The notes beneath the pieces were generated by a model. That model saw only the letters and a program-made list of their open reading frames with translations. It was not told where the DNA came from and did no database searches. From positions 1 to 60,619 of the forward strand of contig JAIEMQ010000026.1 in the NCBI GenBank assembly GCA_019752015.1: a stretch of 60,619 nucleotides of DNA, read 5' to 3'. The DNA comes from Cyanobacteriota bacterium. GTDB lineage: Bacteria; Acidobacteriota; Vicinamibacteria; Vicinamibacterales; UBA2999. Positions 42,712 through 50,910 of this stretch are shown piece by piece (within the stretch, counting starts at the first letter, position 1; each line of letters begins with the position of its first letter). Position numbers and translations under genes: made by a program.

Positions 42712-43611
42712 TTATGATCGGTGAGACCAGCCGGCGAGGAACACATGGCTGTTCACGCCGGGATTCGATCCGAGCTGGTTGCCGTTCGAGAAATGCTGGA
42801 AACGATACGCGAGCAACAAGGCGTGCCTGCCACGCGGCCGCAGGCGAACGCCGCCGCCCCAGTGGGCCGTGAAGTTCACCTTACCGGTATTTTCCGGGAT
42901 CGACTCGCCGGTCCACAATCCGCCCATCGACAACTCCGCGAACGCGGACCATTCCGGCTGCGGCGGGAAGTTCCAGCGCCACACCACGGGCGCGAAGCCA
43001 ACACCGTAGATGCGTGACGGCTCGAACTGCGCGAACACCGGCGTCGCTTCAACGCCCCACGCGAAGCGGCCACGAATCCCGATCAGCTTGATCTCCTGCG
43101 TCAACTCGCGCGCCCATCCAATCGTCTGCACCGCATACGCGCGGCCGGCCGTGGATTGGTAGAGATTCACGCTCCGCGCCACACCCGCACTCACCTGCCA
43201 TTCCGCTGCCCGTTCCGCGGTCGTGCACGCCACCGTCAGCGCACCCTCGGTATTCATCTGTTCGACGGCCGGATCGAGATCGCGCTCGACGTTGACTTCG
43301 AGCCCATGATTCACCTGCAAGTCGAGTGATGACGGACCGTTGGTGATGATCCACTCGATGCGGCGCCCGCCATTCGCGGATGCAAACGACAACTCGATCT
43401 TCGGCCGTGTGACGTGCGGCTGCGCACTCCCAAGCGGCAGCTCAACGCGAGGCTTATCGAGCGCTCGCGACGTAAAGACGACCCGCCACGTCGACGGCGT
43501 GGCGCGTTCGAGAGACCAGGTGCGTTGTTGCGGATCGCCAGGAACGCGACAGGTGGCGACGGCGTCGGCCGTCGTCACCTGCGCCAGCAGCAAGAGCGAC
43601 AGCAGCATCAC
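42712..43611 (-). CDS. PagL-like lipid A 3-O-deacylase (acyloxyacyl hydrolase)
   Basis: 299 residues with a signal peptide (LLSLLLLAQVTTADA). The C-terminal ~130 residues form a barrel ending in LLLAYRFQHFSNGNQLGSNP and a final GWS, where the His-x-Ser pair (QHFSN) and NPG are the PagL active-site signature. It would remove the 3-O acyl chain of lipid A in the outer membrane, which supports a diderm host with LPS. The first ~150 residues are an extra domain absent from classical PagL. It overlaps the VOC gene by 4 nt. Confidence 0.78.
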   Translation of the reverse strand: MMLLSLLLLAQVTTADAVATCRVPGDPQQRTWSLERATPSTWRVVFTSRALDKPRVELPLGSAQPHVTRPKIELSFASANGGRRIEWIITNGPSSLDLQVNHGLEVNVERDLDPAVEQMNTEGALTVACTTAERAAEWQVSAGVARSVNLYQSTAGRAYAVQTIGWARELTQEIKLIGIRGRFAWGVEATPVFAQFEPSRIYGVGFAPVVWRWNFPPQPEWSAFAELSMGGLWTGESIPENTGKVNFTAHWGGGVRLRPRGRHALLLAYRFQHFSNGNQLGSNPGVNSHVFLAGWSHRS

Positions 43612-43937
43612 TGCCCGCTGACACGCTCCGCAAACGTGATGATGTGGCCGTCGGGATCGGTGATCGCGAACTCGCGCATGCCGTAGAACTGCGTCTTGAG
43701 CGGCATGGCCGCGGCCGGCGGATAGTCGTGCTCGCCGGCCTTGATGTCGTTGAGGAACACCGACACGTCATCGCGCTTCAGCCACACGAAAACGAACGGC
43801 TCCTTGTCGGGCACGGTCTCGCCCATCGTGAAACCAAGCACATCGCGATAGAACGCGAGGCTCGTCGCGACGTCGCGAACCAGCAGATTGGGTGTGATGG
43901 AACTGAAGGTCACCGTCGCGGAAGTCATAGAGCTCAT
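43608..43937 (-). CDS. VOC-family (glyoxalase-like) protein
   Basis: 109 residues, one vicinal oxygen chelate domain. TPNLLVRDVATSLAFYRDVLGF is the classic start and MREFAITDPDGHIITFAE the classic end with the metal-site Glu. The metal ligand set looks incomplete, as in many bleomycin-resistance-like members that bind rather than convert. ATG 43935-43937 is used (a second Met follows). It precedes and overlaps the PagL-like gene. Confidence 0.85.
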   Translation of the reverse strand: MSSMTSATVTFSSITPNLLVRDVATSLAFYRDVLGFTMGETVPDKEPFVFVWLKRDDVSVFLNDIKAGEHDYPPAAAMPLKTQFYGMREFAITDPDGHIITFAERVSGQ

Positions 43938-44016
43938 GCGAATACACTCCTGCTAAGCTCGCGTGACCTCCGCCGGCGATCTGCGAGAAATGGATCGCCG
44001 GGTAGGGGCTAAATGG

Positions 44017-44051
44017 ATCTCAGATTTGGGATCTCAGATCTCAGATTTACC
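44017..44051. repeat. Heptamer array ATCTCAG
   Basis: Five heptads in phase: ATCTCAG, ATTTGGG, ATCTCAG, ATCTCAG, ATTTACC. They lie in the 278-nt gap between the divergent VOC gene and the small gene at 44216; nothing else is recognisable in that gap. Confidence 0.8.
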
Positions 44052-44215
44052 CCGCGAGGAACCCCCCCATTTTATCAGCCGACGCGCACGGCTTCCAGTG
44101 GGGCGGCGCGCGCTGCGCGCTAACCAATCTGCGTGCAACAACTTGCGGAAATTGCGCGCAATGAAAACAGCGCTGGCTTAGGGGAACGGCCCGGTTTCTG
44201 CTATGGTCAAAGTGG

Positions 44216-44452
44216 ATGGCTCGTGGGTTCGAGAGCAAGTCGGTGGAGTCGCAGCAGGAAGAAGCGCGGCGCGCGAAGACCATTCGGCCTGCGATGAGCG
44301 CCGAGGATCATGCGCGCCATTCGCGCAAGGCCGGCCTCGAGCTGGCGCTGGCGCGGACCCAGTCCGAGATCGCGGCCGCCTGCCGCCCGGCCCATCGGGA
44401 AATGCTCAAGCTCAGGCTTGACGCCATCCAGGCCCAAATCCGGGACTTGTGA
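44216..44452 (+). CDS. Small helical protein of unknown function
   Basis: 78 residues from ATG 44216. MARGFESKSVESQQEEARR starts a mostly helical, charged protein; the second half (LELALARTQSEIAAACRPAH) looks like an amphipathic hairpin. There is no signal or membrane segment. I believe similar small proteins occur in related genomes, but assign no function. Clean codon usage and a clear start make it a likely real gene. Confidence 0.65.
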   Translation: MARGFESKSVESQQEEARRAKTIRPAMSAEDHARHSRKAGLELALARTQSEIAAACRPAHREMLKLRLDAIQAQIRDL

Positions 44453-44566
44453 CGCTATGGGAGATTTGCTAAGCTTCGCGCAAAGCGGATACCCACCCAA
44501 TATTCCATTCCGGGAATCAGTTACTACCCCATTGCCATCAGCCGTTAATCGTTAGAGTTCACCCCC

Positions 44567-45241
44567 GTGCCACCAGTCAGATTGTTCGTGGGCAATTTGC
44601 CCTACCAGGCCACCGAAGACGATTTGCGGACGCATTTCGCGCAGGTGGGCAACCCAACGCAGATCGTTCGCCCGCTCGATCGCGAGACCGGCCGCGCGCG
44701 CGGATTCGCGTTCGTCGAGTACGCCGAGCGCAAGGAAGCTGAAGAAGCGATCAAGAAGTTCGACGGCCAGTTGTTCATGGGCCGTCCGCTCGCGGTCAGT
44801 GAAGCACGCGCCCGCGAGGATCGCGGACCCGGCGGTCCGCCGCGTCCCGGCGGAGGCTACGGTGGACCGCGGCCCGGCGGGTTCAGCGGCGGTGGATTCG
44901 GCGGACCCCGACCCGGCGGCTATAGCGGGGGCGGCGGCTACAGCGGCGGTGGTGCGGGCGGCGGCAGCTACGGTGGTGGCGGCGGTGCGGGCGCCGGTCA
45001 TGCGCGCCAGAAGGATTTCGGTCCTCCGGCGCCGCCGAAAGACAAGAAAAAGCCGTTCAAGAAGAACGAGGACAAGCCGCGCGGACCGATCCCGACAAAG
45101 TTCACGGGCCGCACCTTCGACCTCGACGACACCGATGACGACGACTCGATCGACATCACGCCCGACTTCATGAAGCACGAGGATCCGGAAGTTGACGTGC
45201 CGGAGACGGGCGATACGCCCGACGGCGACGACAAAGAGTGA
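44567..45241 (+). CDS. RRM-type RNA-binding protein with Gly-rich and acidic tails
   Basis: 224 residues starting at GTG 44567, without clear Shine-Dalgarno. One RNA-recognition motif spans about 4-82 with RNP2 LFVGNL and RNP1 RGFAFVEY. Then comes a Gly-rich region with repeated GGPRPGG and YSGGG units (about 85-145), a Lys-rich patch (PPKDKKKPFKKNEDKP) and an acidic tail (LDDTDDDDSIDITP). Bacterial RRM proteins act as RNA chaperones or in mRNA localisation, often in the cold. The long tails go beyond the usual ~100-residue bacterial form. Confidence 0.88.
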   Translation: MPPVRLFVGNLPYQATEDDLRTHFAQVGNPTQIVRPLDRETGRARGFAFVEYAERKEAEEAIKKFDGQLFMGRPLAVSEARAREDRGPGGPPRPGGGYGGPRPGGFSGGGFGGPRPGGYSGGGGYSGGGAGGGSYGGGGGAGAGHARQKDFGPPAPPKDKKKPFKKNEDKPRGPIPTKFTGRTFDLDDTDDDDSIDITPDFMKHEDPEVDVPETGDTPDGDDKE

Positions 45242-45264
45242 TCGGCGCGTAGAAGATCAACTCG

Positions 45265-45828
45265 ATGCTAAAGCGCGAAGACGAAATCCTGTTCAGTGGT
45301 GGTGCGCTCGGCGCTGAAGAAGCGTTCGGCGTGTGCGCCGAAACGTTCGGGATCGAGGAAGTCAATTTCTCGTTCGACGGCCACAAGCCCGCGCGCACGC
45401 GCGGGCTCCGCGTGCTCAATCACGAAGAGCTCGCCGCCGGCGACGTCAGCCTCGCCTATGTCTCGCGGCTGATGAACCGCCGCTATCCCGACACACCGAC
45501 GATGCGCAAGATCCTGCAGAGCATCTGGTATCAAATCAACAACGGCCAGGAGATCTACGTCATCGGCGCGATCCAGCCGGATCAGACCGTGCGCGGCGGC
45601 ACCGGCTGGGGCGCGGAATTCGCGAAGCTGTGCAACAAGCCGCTGTTCGTCTTCGATCAGGAGAAGAACGGCTGGTTCAAGTGGGATGGCGAGGCGTCGA
45701 CGTGGACCGCGCAAAGCGGCAGCAACGAGCCGGTGATCGAGCACATCCACTTCACCGGCACGGGCACGCGCATGCTGCTGCCCAACGGTCGCAACGCAAT
45801 CACCGCCCTCTTTAAGCGTTCTTTCTAG
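45265..45828 (+). CDS. Rossmann-like (SLOG-type) protein of unknown function
   Basis: 187 residues. ILFSGGALGAEEAFGVCAE near the start resembles the nucleotide-binding loop of SLOG/LOG-like folds, and GGTGWGAEFAKLCNKPLFVFD resembles their second signature. It has no signal peptide. It may bind or hydrolyse a nucleotide-derived ligand; the precise family is uncertain. It follows the RRM gene by 23 nt, so both may share a transcript. A heptamer array begins right after its stop. Confidence 0.65.
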   Translation: MLKREDEILFSGGALGAEEAFGVCAETFGIEEVNFSFDGHKPARTRGLRVLNHEELAAGDVSLAYVSRLMNRRYPDTPTMRKILQSIWYQINNGQEIYVIGAIQPDQTVRGGTGWGAEFAKLCNKPLFVFDQEKNGWFKWDGEASTWTAQSGSNEPVIEHIHFTGTGTRMLLPNGRNAITALFKRSF

Positions 45829-45829
45829 C

Positions 45830-45878
45830 AAGCCCCAAGACCCAAGCCCCAAGCCCCAAGTCTCAAGCCCCAGGCCCT
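45830..45878. repeat. Heptamer array AAGCCCC (7 units)
   Basis: Seven consecutive heptads in exact phase: AAGCCCC four times, with AAGACCC, AAGTCTC and AGGCCCT variants. It starts two bases after the upstream stop codon and ends 25 nt before the permease ATG. Confidence 0.92.
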
Positions 45879-45902
45879 CAACGCGGGGTAATATTCGCGC
45901 GG

Positions 45903-47159
45903 ATGCCGCGCGAGATTCTTGCTGGAATCACGACCTTCCTGACGATGTCGTACATCGTCGTCGTGAACCCGGCGATCCTGTCGACGCCGGGCACCGGCAT
46001 TCCCTTCTCGGGCGCGCTCACGGCCACGGTCCTCGTGTGCTTCACGATGACGTTGTTGATGGGCCTGTATGCGCGGCTGCCGTTTGGCGTCGCGCCCGGC
46101 ATGGGCCTCAACGCGTTCTTCACCTACACGCTGATCATCAACGGCGGCATTCCGTGGCCGGTCGCGCTCGGCATCATCTTCTGGGCGGGCGTCGTCTTCC
46201 TGCTGATCTCGGCGACGCCGTTGCGCGAGCGCATCGCCATGGCGATTCCAGCGTCGCTGCGATCGGCAACGGCCGCCGGCATCGGACTGCTCCTGACGTT
46301 CATCGGGCTGCAGAAGGCCGGCTTCGTCGCCGCGAATCCGGCAACGATGGTCGGCGTCGGCGCGCTCGATCATCGCGCCATCCTGACGCTCGCGGCGCTC
46401 GTCATCAGCGTGGCGTTGAGCCGCCGTGACAATCCTTTCGCGTATCTGGCCGGCATTGCGTTCGTGACGGCCACGGCGTGGATCGCGGGCTACGTGACGC
46501 CGCCGGCGTCGTGGCTCGCCGCGCCGGATTTCTCCAGCGTGTTCTTCAAGCTGGACATCCTCGGTGCGCTCAAGTGGTCGCACGCGCCCGCGATGATCAC
46601 GGTGATGCTCACCGACCTGTTCGATTCGTTGTCGACGTTCATCGGCGTGTCGCAGGCCGCGAATCTGGTCGACGAGAAAGGCGAACCGAAAAATCTCCGT
46701 CAGGGTTTGATTGTCGATGCGATCGCGACATTTGGCGCGGGATTGTTCGGCAGCTCATCGGGCACGGCTTACGTCGAGAGTATTGCCGGCATCCGGATGG
46801 GCGGGCGGACAGGCATGACCGCGGTCGTCACCGCGTGCTGTTTCCTGCCCTGCCTGTTCATTGCACCGATCGCGGCCGCCATTCCCGACTACGCAACCTC
46901 GGCGGTGTTGATCCTCGTTGGCGTGTCGATGTTCCAGGCGGTGGCGCGCGTGCCGTTCGACCGGCTCGAGATTGCGGTGCCGGCCTTCGCGACGCTGATC
47001 CTGATTCCGCTCACCTTTTCCATCACGCAAGGTATTCTCTGGGGGTTCATCCTGCACGCGGCGCTGCATGCCGTGGCCGGACGAGCCCGCGACGTCTCCG
47101 CACCGGCCTGGGGCCTGGCGGCGGTGTCGATCGCATTGCTGGTCATCGAACATGCCTGA
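45903..47159 (+). CDS. AzgA-like purine (adenine/guanine/hypoxanthine) permease
   Basis: 418 residues with ~12-13 membrane segments. EILAGITTFLTMSYIVVVNP, FGVAPGMGLNAFFTYT, MLTDLFDSLSTFIGVSQ and GLFGSSSGTAYVESIAGI are the signature blocks of the NCS2 AzgA subfamily. It imports purine bases by proton symport. The start ATG 45903 follows the heptamer array. It overlaps the next gene by 8 nt. Purine uptake fits with the nearby IMP dehydrogenase, although the genes are not linked in one operon. Confidence 0.9.
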   Translation: MPREILAGITTFLTMSYIVVVNPAILSTPGTGIPFSGALTATVLVCFTMTLLMGLYARLPFGVAPGMGLNAFFTYTLIINGGIPWPVALGIIFWAGVVFLLISATPLRERIAMAIPASLRSATAAGIGLLLTFIGLQKAGFVAANPATMVGVGALDHRAILTLAALVISVALSRRDNPFAYLAGIAFVTATAWIAGYVTPPASWLAAPDFSSVFFKLDILGALKWSHAPAMITVMLTDLFDSLSTFIGVSQAANLVDEKGEPKNLRQGLIVDAIATFGAGLFGSSSGTAYVESIAGIRMGGRTGMTAVVTACCFLPCLFIAPIAAAIPDYATSAVLILVGVSMFQAVARVPFDRLEIAVPAFATLILIPLTFSITQGILWGFILHAALHAVAGRARDVSAPAWGLAAVSIALLVIEHA

Positions 47160-47691
47160 GTCGCCCATTCTTTCCGTCGCGATAGACGAGCTGCAGAAGA
47201 TCAAGAAACTGGCGGACAAGTCGATCGAGCAATTGTCGGACGATCAACTTCACGCCACCATCGATCCCGAAGCGAACAGCGTCGCGATCCTGATGCGGCA
47301 CATGGCCGGCAACATGCGATCGCGGTGGATCAATTTCATGACGAGCGACGGCGAGAAGCCCGACCGCATGCGCGATGGCGAGTTCGAGGATCCCGGCCAG
47401 ACGCGCGCCGAGCTCGTGGCCGAATGGGAGCACGGCTGGCAGTGCGTGTTCGAGGCGCTGACGCCGCTGACCGATGCCGACTTGCAGCGCACCGTGATGA
47501 TCCGCGGCGAAGCGCACTCGGTCTACAAGGCCATTTCGCGGCAGGTCGCGCATTACGCCGGTCACGCGTACCAGATCCTGCTGCTCGCGAAGCACATGCA
47601 GGGATCGAACTGGAAAACGCTCTCGATCCCGCGCGGCCAGTCGGAAGAGTTCAACCGCCGCATGCTGGCTAAGCTGAAGGCTGAAGGCTGA
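47152..47691 (+). CDS. DUF1572 / DinB-like protein
   Basis: 179 residues, start ATG 47152 inside the permease's 3' end. A four-helix bundle with metal-site His in LMRHMAGNMRSRW and RQVAHYAGHAYQIL fits the DinB/YfiT superfamily (DUF1572). Relatives are thiol-dependent S-transferases or of unknown role. The final residues (LKAEG) are encoded by the CTGAAGG heptamer array. Confidence 0.85.
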   Translation: MPESPILSVAIDELQKIKKLADKSIEQLSDDQLHATIDPEANSVAILMRHMAGNMRSRWINFMTSDGEKPDRMRDGEFEDPGQTRAELVAEWEHGWQCVFEALTPLTDADLQRTVMIRGEAHSVYKAISRQVAHYAGHAYQILLLAKHMQGSNWKTLSIPRGQSEEFNRRMLAKLKAEG

Positions 47692-47701
47692 AGGCAAAAG
47701 G
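47674..47701. repeat. Heptamer array CTGAAGG
   Basis: Three exact CTGAAGG units and one CAAAAGG. It encodes the end of the DUF1572 protein and its last AAAGG acts as the ribosome-binding sequence of the next gene (ATG 47706). Confidence 0.85.
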
Positions 47702-47705
47702 CAAA

Positions 47706-48680
47706 ATGCTTCGCTGGGGGATTTTAGGAACGGCTCGGATCAATCGTCGTGTCATTCCGGCACTGCGTCTCGCGCGCCGCAGTGACGTCGCGGCGGTGGC
47801 AAGCCGCACGCGCGCACGCGCCGAAGCCTACGCGCGCGAATGGTCAATTCCCCGCGCCGTCGTCGGCTATCAGACGCTGCTCGATGACTCGAGCATCCAC
47901 GCGGTCTACATCCCGCTGCCCAACACGCTGCACGTCGAGTGGACGCTCGCCGCCATCGCCGCCGGCAAGCACGTGCTGTGTGAAAAACCGCTGGCATTCG
48001 ACGCGGCCGATGTCGATCGCATTGCGCAAGCCGCGTCCGCCGCGAAAGTGATCGTTGAAGAGGGCTTCATGTACCGGCACGAGCCGCTGACCGCGCGGGT
48101 GTTGTCGCTGCTCGGGGACGGCGCGATTGGCGCAATCCGCGCGGTCGTTTCCGGATTCACCTTCGCGCTCGAACCGTCGCACAACATCCGTCTCGATCCG
48201 CAGCTTGGCGGCGGATCGCTGTGGGATGTCGGCGGCTACCCCGTCACGTATACGCAACTGATCATGGGTCACGAGCCGAAGATGGTCTTCGGCAGCGCGC
48301 ACTGGCATGCCTCCGGCGTCGACGAAGAGTTCATGGGCATGCTGCGCTTCGACGAAGGCGCCACCGCCAACATCTTCGCCGGCTTCCGCACGCCGTATCG
48401 TACCTGGCTGGAAGTCCTCGGCAGCGAGGGCGGACTGACCGTGCCGAATCCCTTCCGTCCCGGGCCGATCGAGACGCTGGAGCTCGAACGCCGAAGCACG
48501 ATCGAGCGCATCGAGGTCACCGGGTCGCCTGAAATCTTCGTCCGCGAAATCGAGGACTTCGAAGCCGCCGTCCTCGATCGCGCTCCGCAGGTGGTCACGC
48601 TCGCAGAGAGCCGCCGTACGGCGGCGACTCTGGCGGCCCTTCACGGCGCGGCCCGCGAAGCGGGCCGCGTCTCGCCGTAG
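47706..48680 (+). CDS. Gfo/Idh/MocA-family oxidoreductase
   Basis: 324 residues. The NAD(P) motif WGILGTARINRR, the conserved CEKPLA and the substrate-domain DVGGYPVTYTQ are typical. It would oxidise or reduce a sugar or inositol derivative with NAD(P). The start ATG 47706 uses AAAGG from the heptamer array. Its last residues (AREAGRVSP) and stop come from a GC-rich palindromic repeat, so the natural C-terminus may have been altered. Confidence 0.88.
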   Translation: MLRWGILGTARINRRVIPALRLARRSDVAAVASRTRARAEAYAREWSIPRAVVGYQTLLDDSSIHAVYIPLPNTLHVEWTLAAIAAGKHVLCEKPLAFDAADVDRIAQAASAAKVIVEEGFMYRHEPLTARVLSLLGDGAIGAIRAVVSGFTFALEPSHNIRLDPQLGGGSLWDVGGYPVTYTQLIMGHEPKMVFGSAHWHASGVDEEFMGMLRFDEGATANIFAGFRTPYRTWLEVLGSEGGLTVPNPFRPGPIETLELERRSTIERIEVTGSPEIFVREIEDFEAAVLDRAPQVVTLAESRRTAATLAALHGAAREAGRVSP

Positions 48681-48724
48681 CCCGCAGGGCCCGCCTTCGC
48701 GCAAAGCGCTTCGGCGAGGCAGGC
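48671..48724. repeat. GC-rich palindromic repeat
   Basis: CTCGCCGTAGCCCGCAGGGC followed by CCGCCTTCGCGCAAAGCG and CTTCGGCGAGGCAGGC. It supplies the stop codon (TAG 48678-48680) of the oxidoreductase. Related copies lie at 22461 and 37540. Confidence 0.65.
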
Positions 48725-48746
48725 TTCGTCGTTGTACACTTTATTG

Positions 48747-48971
48747 ATGGAGGCGGCCGGTTCGACGGTGTTGTGGCGGGTTTTCCGCCCCAGCGACCGC
48801 GACCGGATCCGGGCGGTGGTCCTGCCCGGCGGCCCGCCCTTTACACTGGCCTTCTTCGCGAACGACGCCATGGATCGCGTCGAGAATTACGACACGATGG
48901 ATCTCGCGCTCTATCGGGCGGACGAGATAAAGCGCTCGTTGCTGCAGGATGATTGGGAAGAGGATGTCTAG
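48747..48971 (+). CDS. Small acidic protein of unknown function
   Basis: 74 residues from ATG 48747 (MEAAGSTVLWRVFRPSDRDR). It contains a short beta-rich part (VLPGGPPFTLAFFAND) and an acidic helix at the end (DEIKRSLLQDDWEEDV). No signal peptide and no recognised family. The stop at 48969-48971 runs directly into the GATTGCA array. Good codon usage favours a real gene. Confidence 0.6.
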   Translation: MEAAGSTVLWRVFRPSDRDRIRAVVLPGGPPFTLAFFANDAMDRVENYDTMDLALYRADEIKRSLLQDDWEEDV

Positions 48972-49005
48972 ATTGCAGATTGCAGATCGCAGATTGCAGA
49001 TTGCA
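48971..49005. repeat. Heptamer array GATTGCA
   Basis: Five heptads in phase (four GATTGCA, one GATCGCA), starting on the last base of the preceding stop codon and ending 20 nt before the ispG ATG. Confidence 0.92.
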
Positions 49006-49025
49006 GAAGTAGAGACACAGAGTTC

Positions 49026-50285
49026 ATGCTTCACGTAAACAAGCGTCATCGCACTGTCGGCGTGAAGGTCGGCAACGTCACCGTTGGCGGCGGCGCGCCT
49101 GTCGTGGTGCAGTCGATGACCATGACCGACACCGCGGATCCGGCGTCGACCGCGACCCAGTGCATCGAGTTGTGGCAGGCGGGATCGGAAATGGTCCGCG
49201 TCACCGTCAACCTCCCGGAGGCTGCGGCCGCGGTTCCCGAAATCAAGCGCCGCATGCTCGATGCCGGCTGCACCGCTCCGCTGATTGGCGATTTTCATTA
49301 CAACGGCCACCTGCTGTTGACGCGCTATCCCGAGTGCGCGAAGGCGCTCGACAAGTACCGCATCAATCCCGGCAACGTCGGCACCGGCAAGCGGCGCGAC
49401 GAACACTTCGCGACGATCTGCCAGGTGGCGATCGACCACGGCAAGCCCGTGCGCATCGGCGTCAACGGCGGCTCCCTGAACCAGGAGCTGGTGATGGCGA
49501 GGATGCAGGACAACACCGATCGCAATCTCGGCAAGGATTCCGACGACATCATCAACGAGTGCATGGTGCTGTCGGCGATCCAGTCGACCGAGCTCGCGAT
49601 CGAGACGGGGCTGCGTAAGGACCAGATCATCATTTCCTGCAAGGTCTCGCGGCCGCGGCATCTGATCGACGTTTATCGCGCGCTGGCGAAGCAGACCGAT
49701 CAGCCGCTGCACCTTGGTTTGACCGAAGCCGGCATGGGCACCAAGGGTCTCGTCTGGTCGGCGTCGGCGATGGGCGTGCTGCTGACTGAAGGCATCGGCG
49801 ACACGATCCGCGTGTCGTTGACGCCAAGACCCGGCGGTGATCGTCGGGAAGAAGTTTATGCAGCGTGTGAGCTGCTGCAGGCGCTTGGCTTGCGATCATT
49901 CGCGCCGAGCGTGACGGCGTGCCCGGGATGCGGCCGCACCACGAGCACCACGTTCCAGGAGCTCGCCGAAGCGGTGCAACAGTACATCCGCGATCGCATG
50001 CCGGAGTGGAAGCAGAAATACGAGGGCGTCGAAACACTCACGCTCGCGGTAATGGGCTGCGTCGTCAATGGCCCGGGGGAATCGAAGGCCGCGAACATCG
50101 GCATTTCGCTGCCGGGCACCGGCGAAGCGCCCAACTGCCCCGTTTTCATCGACGGCGTGCATGCGACGACGCTGAAAGGCACTTACGACGAGCTCGCGCA
50201 CGCCTTCCACGTGCTGCTCAATGAGTACGTCGAGCAGAAGTACGCAAGGAAAGTTGGCAGTTCCCAGTTGCCAGTCGGCAGTTGA
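49026..50285 (+). CDS. ispG: (E)-4-hydroxy-3-methylbut-2-enyl-diphosphate synthase
   Basis: 419 residues. The TIM-barrel half begins VKVGNVTVGGGAPVVVQSMT; the C-terminal 4Fe-4S half has ACPGCGRT and VMGCVVNGPGE, giving the three cluster Cys. It makes HMBPP in the MEP isoprenoid pathway. The last eleven residues (KVGSSQLPVGS) are encoded by an AGTTGCC heptamer array and are not family sequence. The start is ATG 49026. The next gene begins at the stop. Confidence 0.95.
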   Translation: MLHVNKRHRTVGVKVGNVTVGGGAPVVVQSMTMTDTADPASTATQCIELWQAGSEMVRVTVNLPEAAAAVPEIKRRMLDAGCTAPLIGDFHYNGHLLLTRYPECAKALDKYRINPGNVGTGKRRDEHFATICQVAIDHGKPVRIGVNGGSLNQELVMARMQDNTDRNLGKDSDDIINECMVLSAIQSTELAIETGLRKDQIIISCKVSRPRHLIDVYRALAKQTDQPLHLGLTEAGMGTKGLVWSASAMGVLLTEGIGDTIRVSLTPRPGGDRREEVYAACELLQALGLRSFAPSVTACPGCGRTTSTTFQELAEAVQQYIRDRMPEWKQKYEGVETLTLAVMGCVVNGPGESKAANIGISLPGTGEAPNCPVFIDGVHATTLKGTYDELAHAFHVLLNEYVEQKYARKVGSSQLPVGS

Positions 50286-50286
50286 G
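50252..50286. repeat. Heptamer array AGTTGCC inside the ispG end
   Basis: Five heptads (AGTTGGC, AGTTCCC, AGTTGCC, AGTCGGC, AGTTGAG), continuing as weaker copies to about 50315. It carries the ispG stop codon and the first candidate start codons of the GNAT gene. Confidence 0.85.
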
Positions 50287-50305
50287 TTTCAAGTTGCCAG
50301 TTTCA

Positions 50306-50770
50306 GTGTCAGTTCGGCCAGCCACGCCGCGCGATCGCGTCTTCGTCGTTGCGCTTGCCGGCCGGCTCGTCGACGGCTTCGACGCGCCGCCGCATCGAAC
50401 GAAGCCCGAGTTGATCGAAGGCGATCGCCGCGCCTTGGTTGAGTGGTTCGAGAAGATGCCCGAAAGTGAAGCGATGTTGATCGCCGAGCTCGATGGCAAG
50501 CCGGCGGGTTGCGCGTATCTCGTCACCCTTGTCGACTACTTCAACGAACGCCCACACGCGCACCTGTCGGTGCTGGCCGTCGAGAAGTGGGCGGAAGGTA
50601 AAGGCGTTGGCTCGGCTCTGCTCGGCGCGTGTGAGCAATGGGCGCGCAATCGAGGATCGGATCGCCTGACGTTGAGCGCGCTCGTGACGAACGCCCGAGC
50701 CCGCGCGCTATACGAGCGCCGCGGCTTCAACGGCGAGTACATTCGCTACGTATTACCTTTGGTCCGCTAA
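50306..50770 (+). CDS. GNAT-family N-acetyltransferase
   Basis: 154 residues from GTG 50306 (MSVRPATPRDRV); TTG 50282, overlapping the ispG stop, is the alternative, but its extra residues come from the heptamer array. The acetyl-CoA loop is seen in LSVLAVEKWAEGKGVGSALL, and TNARARALYERRGF is the usual motif B. It would acetylate an amine; the substrate is unknown. Its TAA stop lies inside hairpin element copy B, so the element probably trimmed or replaced its end. Confidence 0.85.
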   Translation: MSVRPATPRDRVFVVALAGRLVDGFDAPPHRTKPELIEGDRRALVEWFEKMPESEAMLIAELDGKPAGCAYLVTLVDYFNERPHAHLSVLAVEKWAEGKGVGSALLGACEQWARNRGSDRLTLSALVTNARARALYERRGFNGEYIRYVLPLVR

Positions 50771-50895
50771 AAACATACACAGAACCACAGAAACACAGAA
50801 GCACGGAACACCCTTTTTGGGAACTCGCTTAGCGCGTCCGTACCAAAGTGTTTTCCGTGGTTCCGTGTTTCTGTGTATGTTTTTGACGGCCAAAG
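50757..50895. repeat. Dispersed hairpin element, copy B
   Basis: Outer arms CTTTGGTCCGCTAAAAACAT and ATGTTTTTGACGGCCAAAG are inverted repeats; inside are period-8 CACAGAA units left and TTCCGTGG/TTTCTGTG right, with CTCGCTTAGC in the centre. Same architecture as copy A (10033-10178). It lies between the GNAT gene and the aminoacylase start. Confidence 0.85.
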
Positions 50896-50910
50896 CTACA
50901 ATCCTGCGCC

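Noticed and set aside
45830-45878. Possible CRISPR or iteron origin
   Set aside because: Contiguous heptads without spacers, no AT-rich region and no replication initiator gene nearby.
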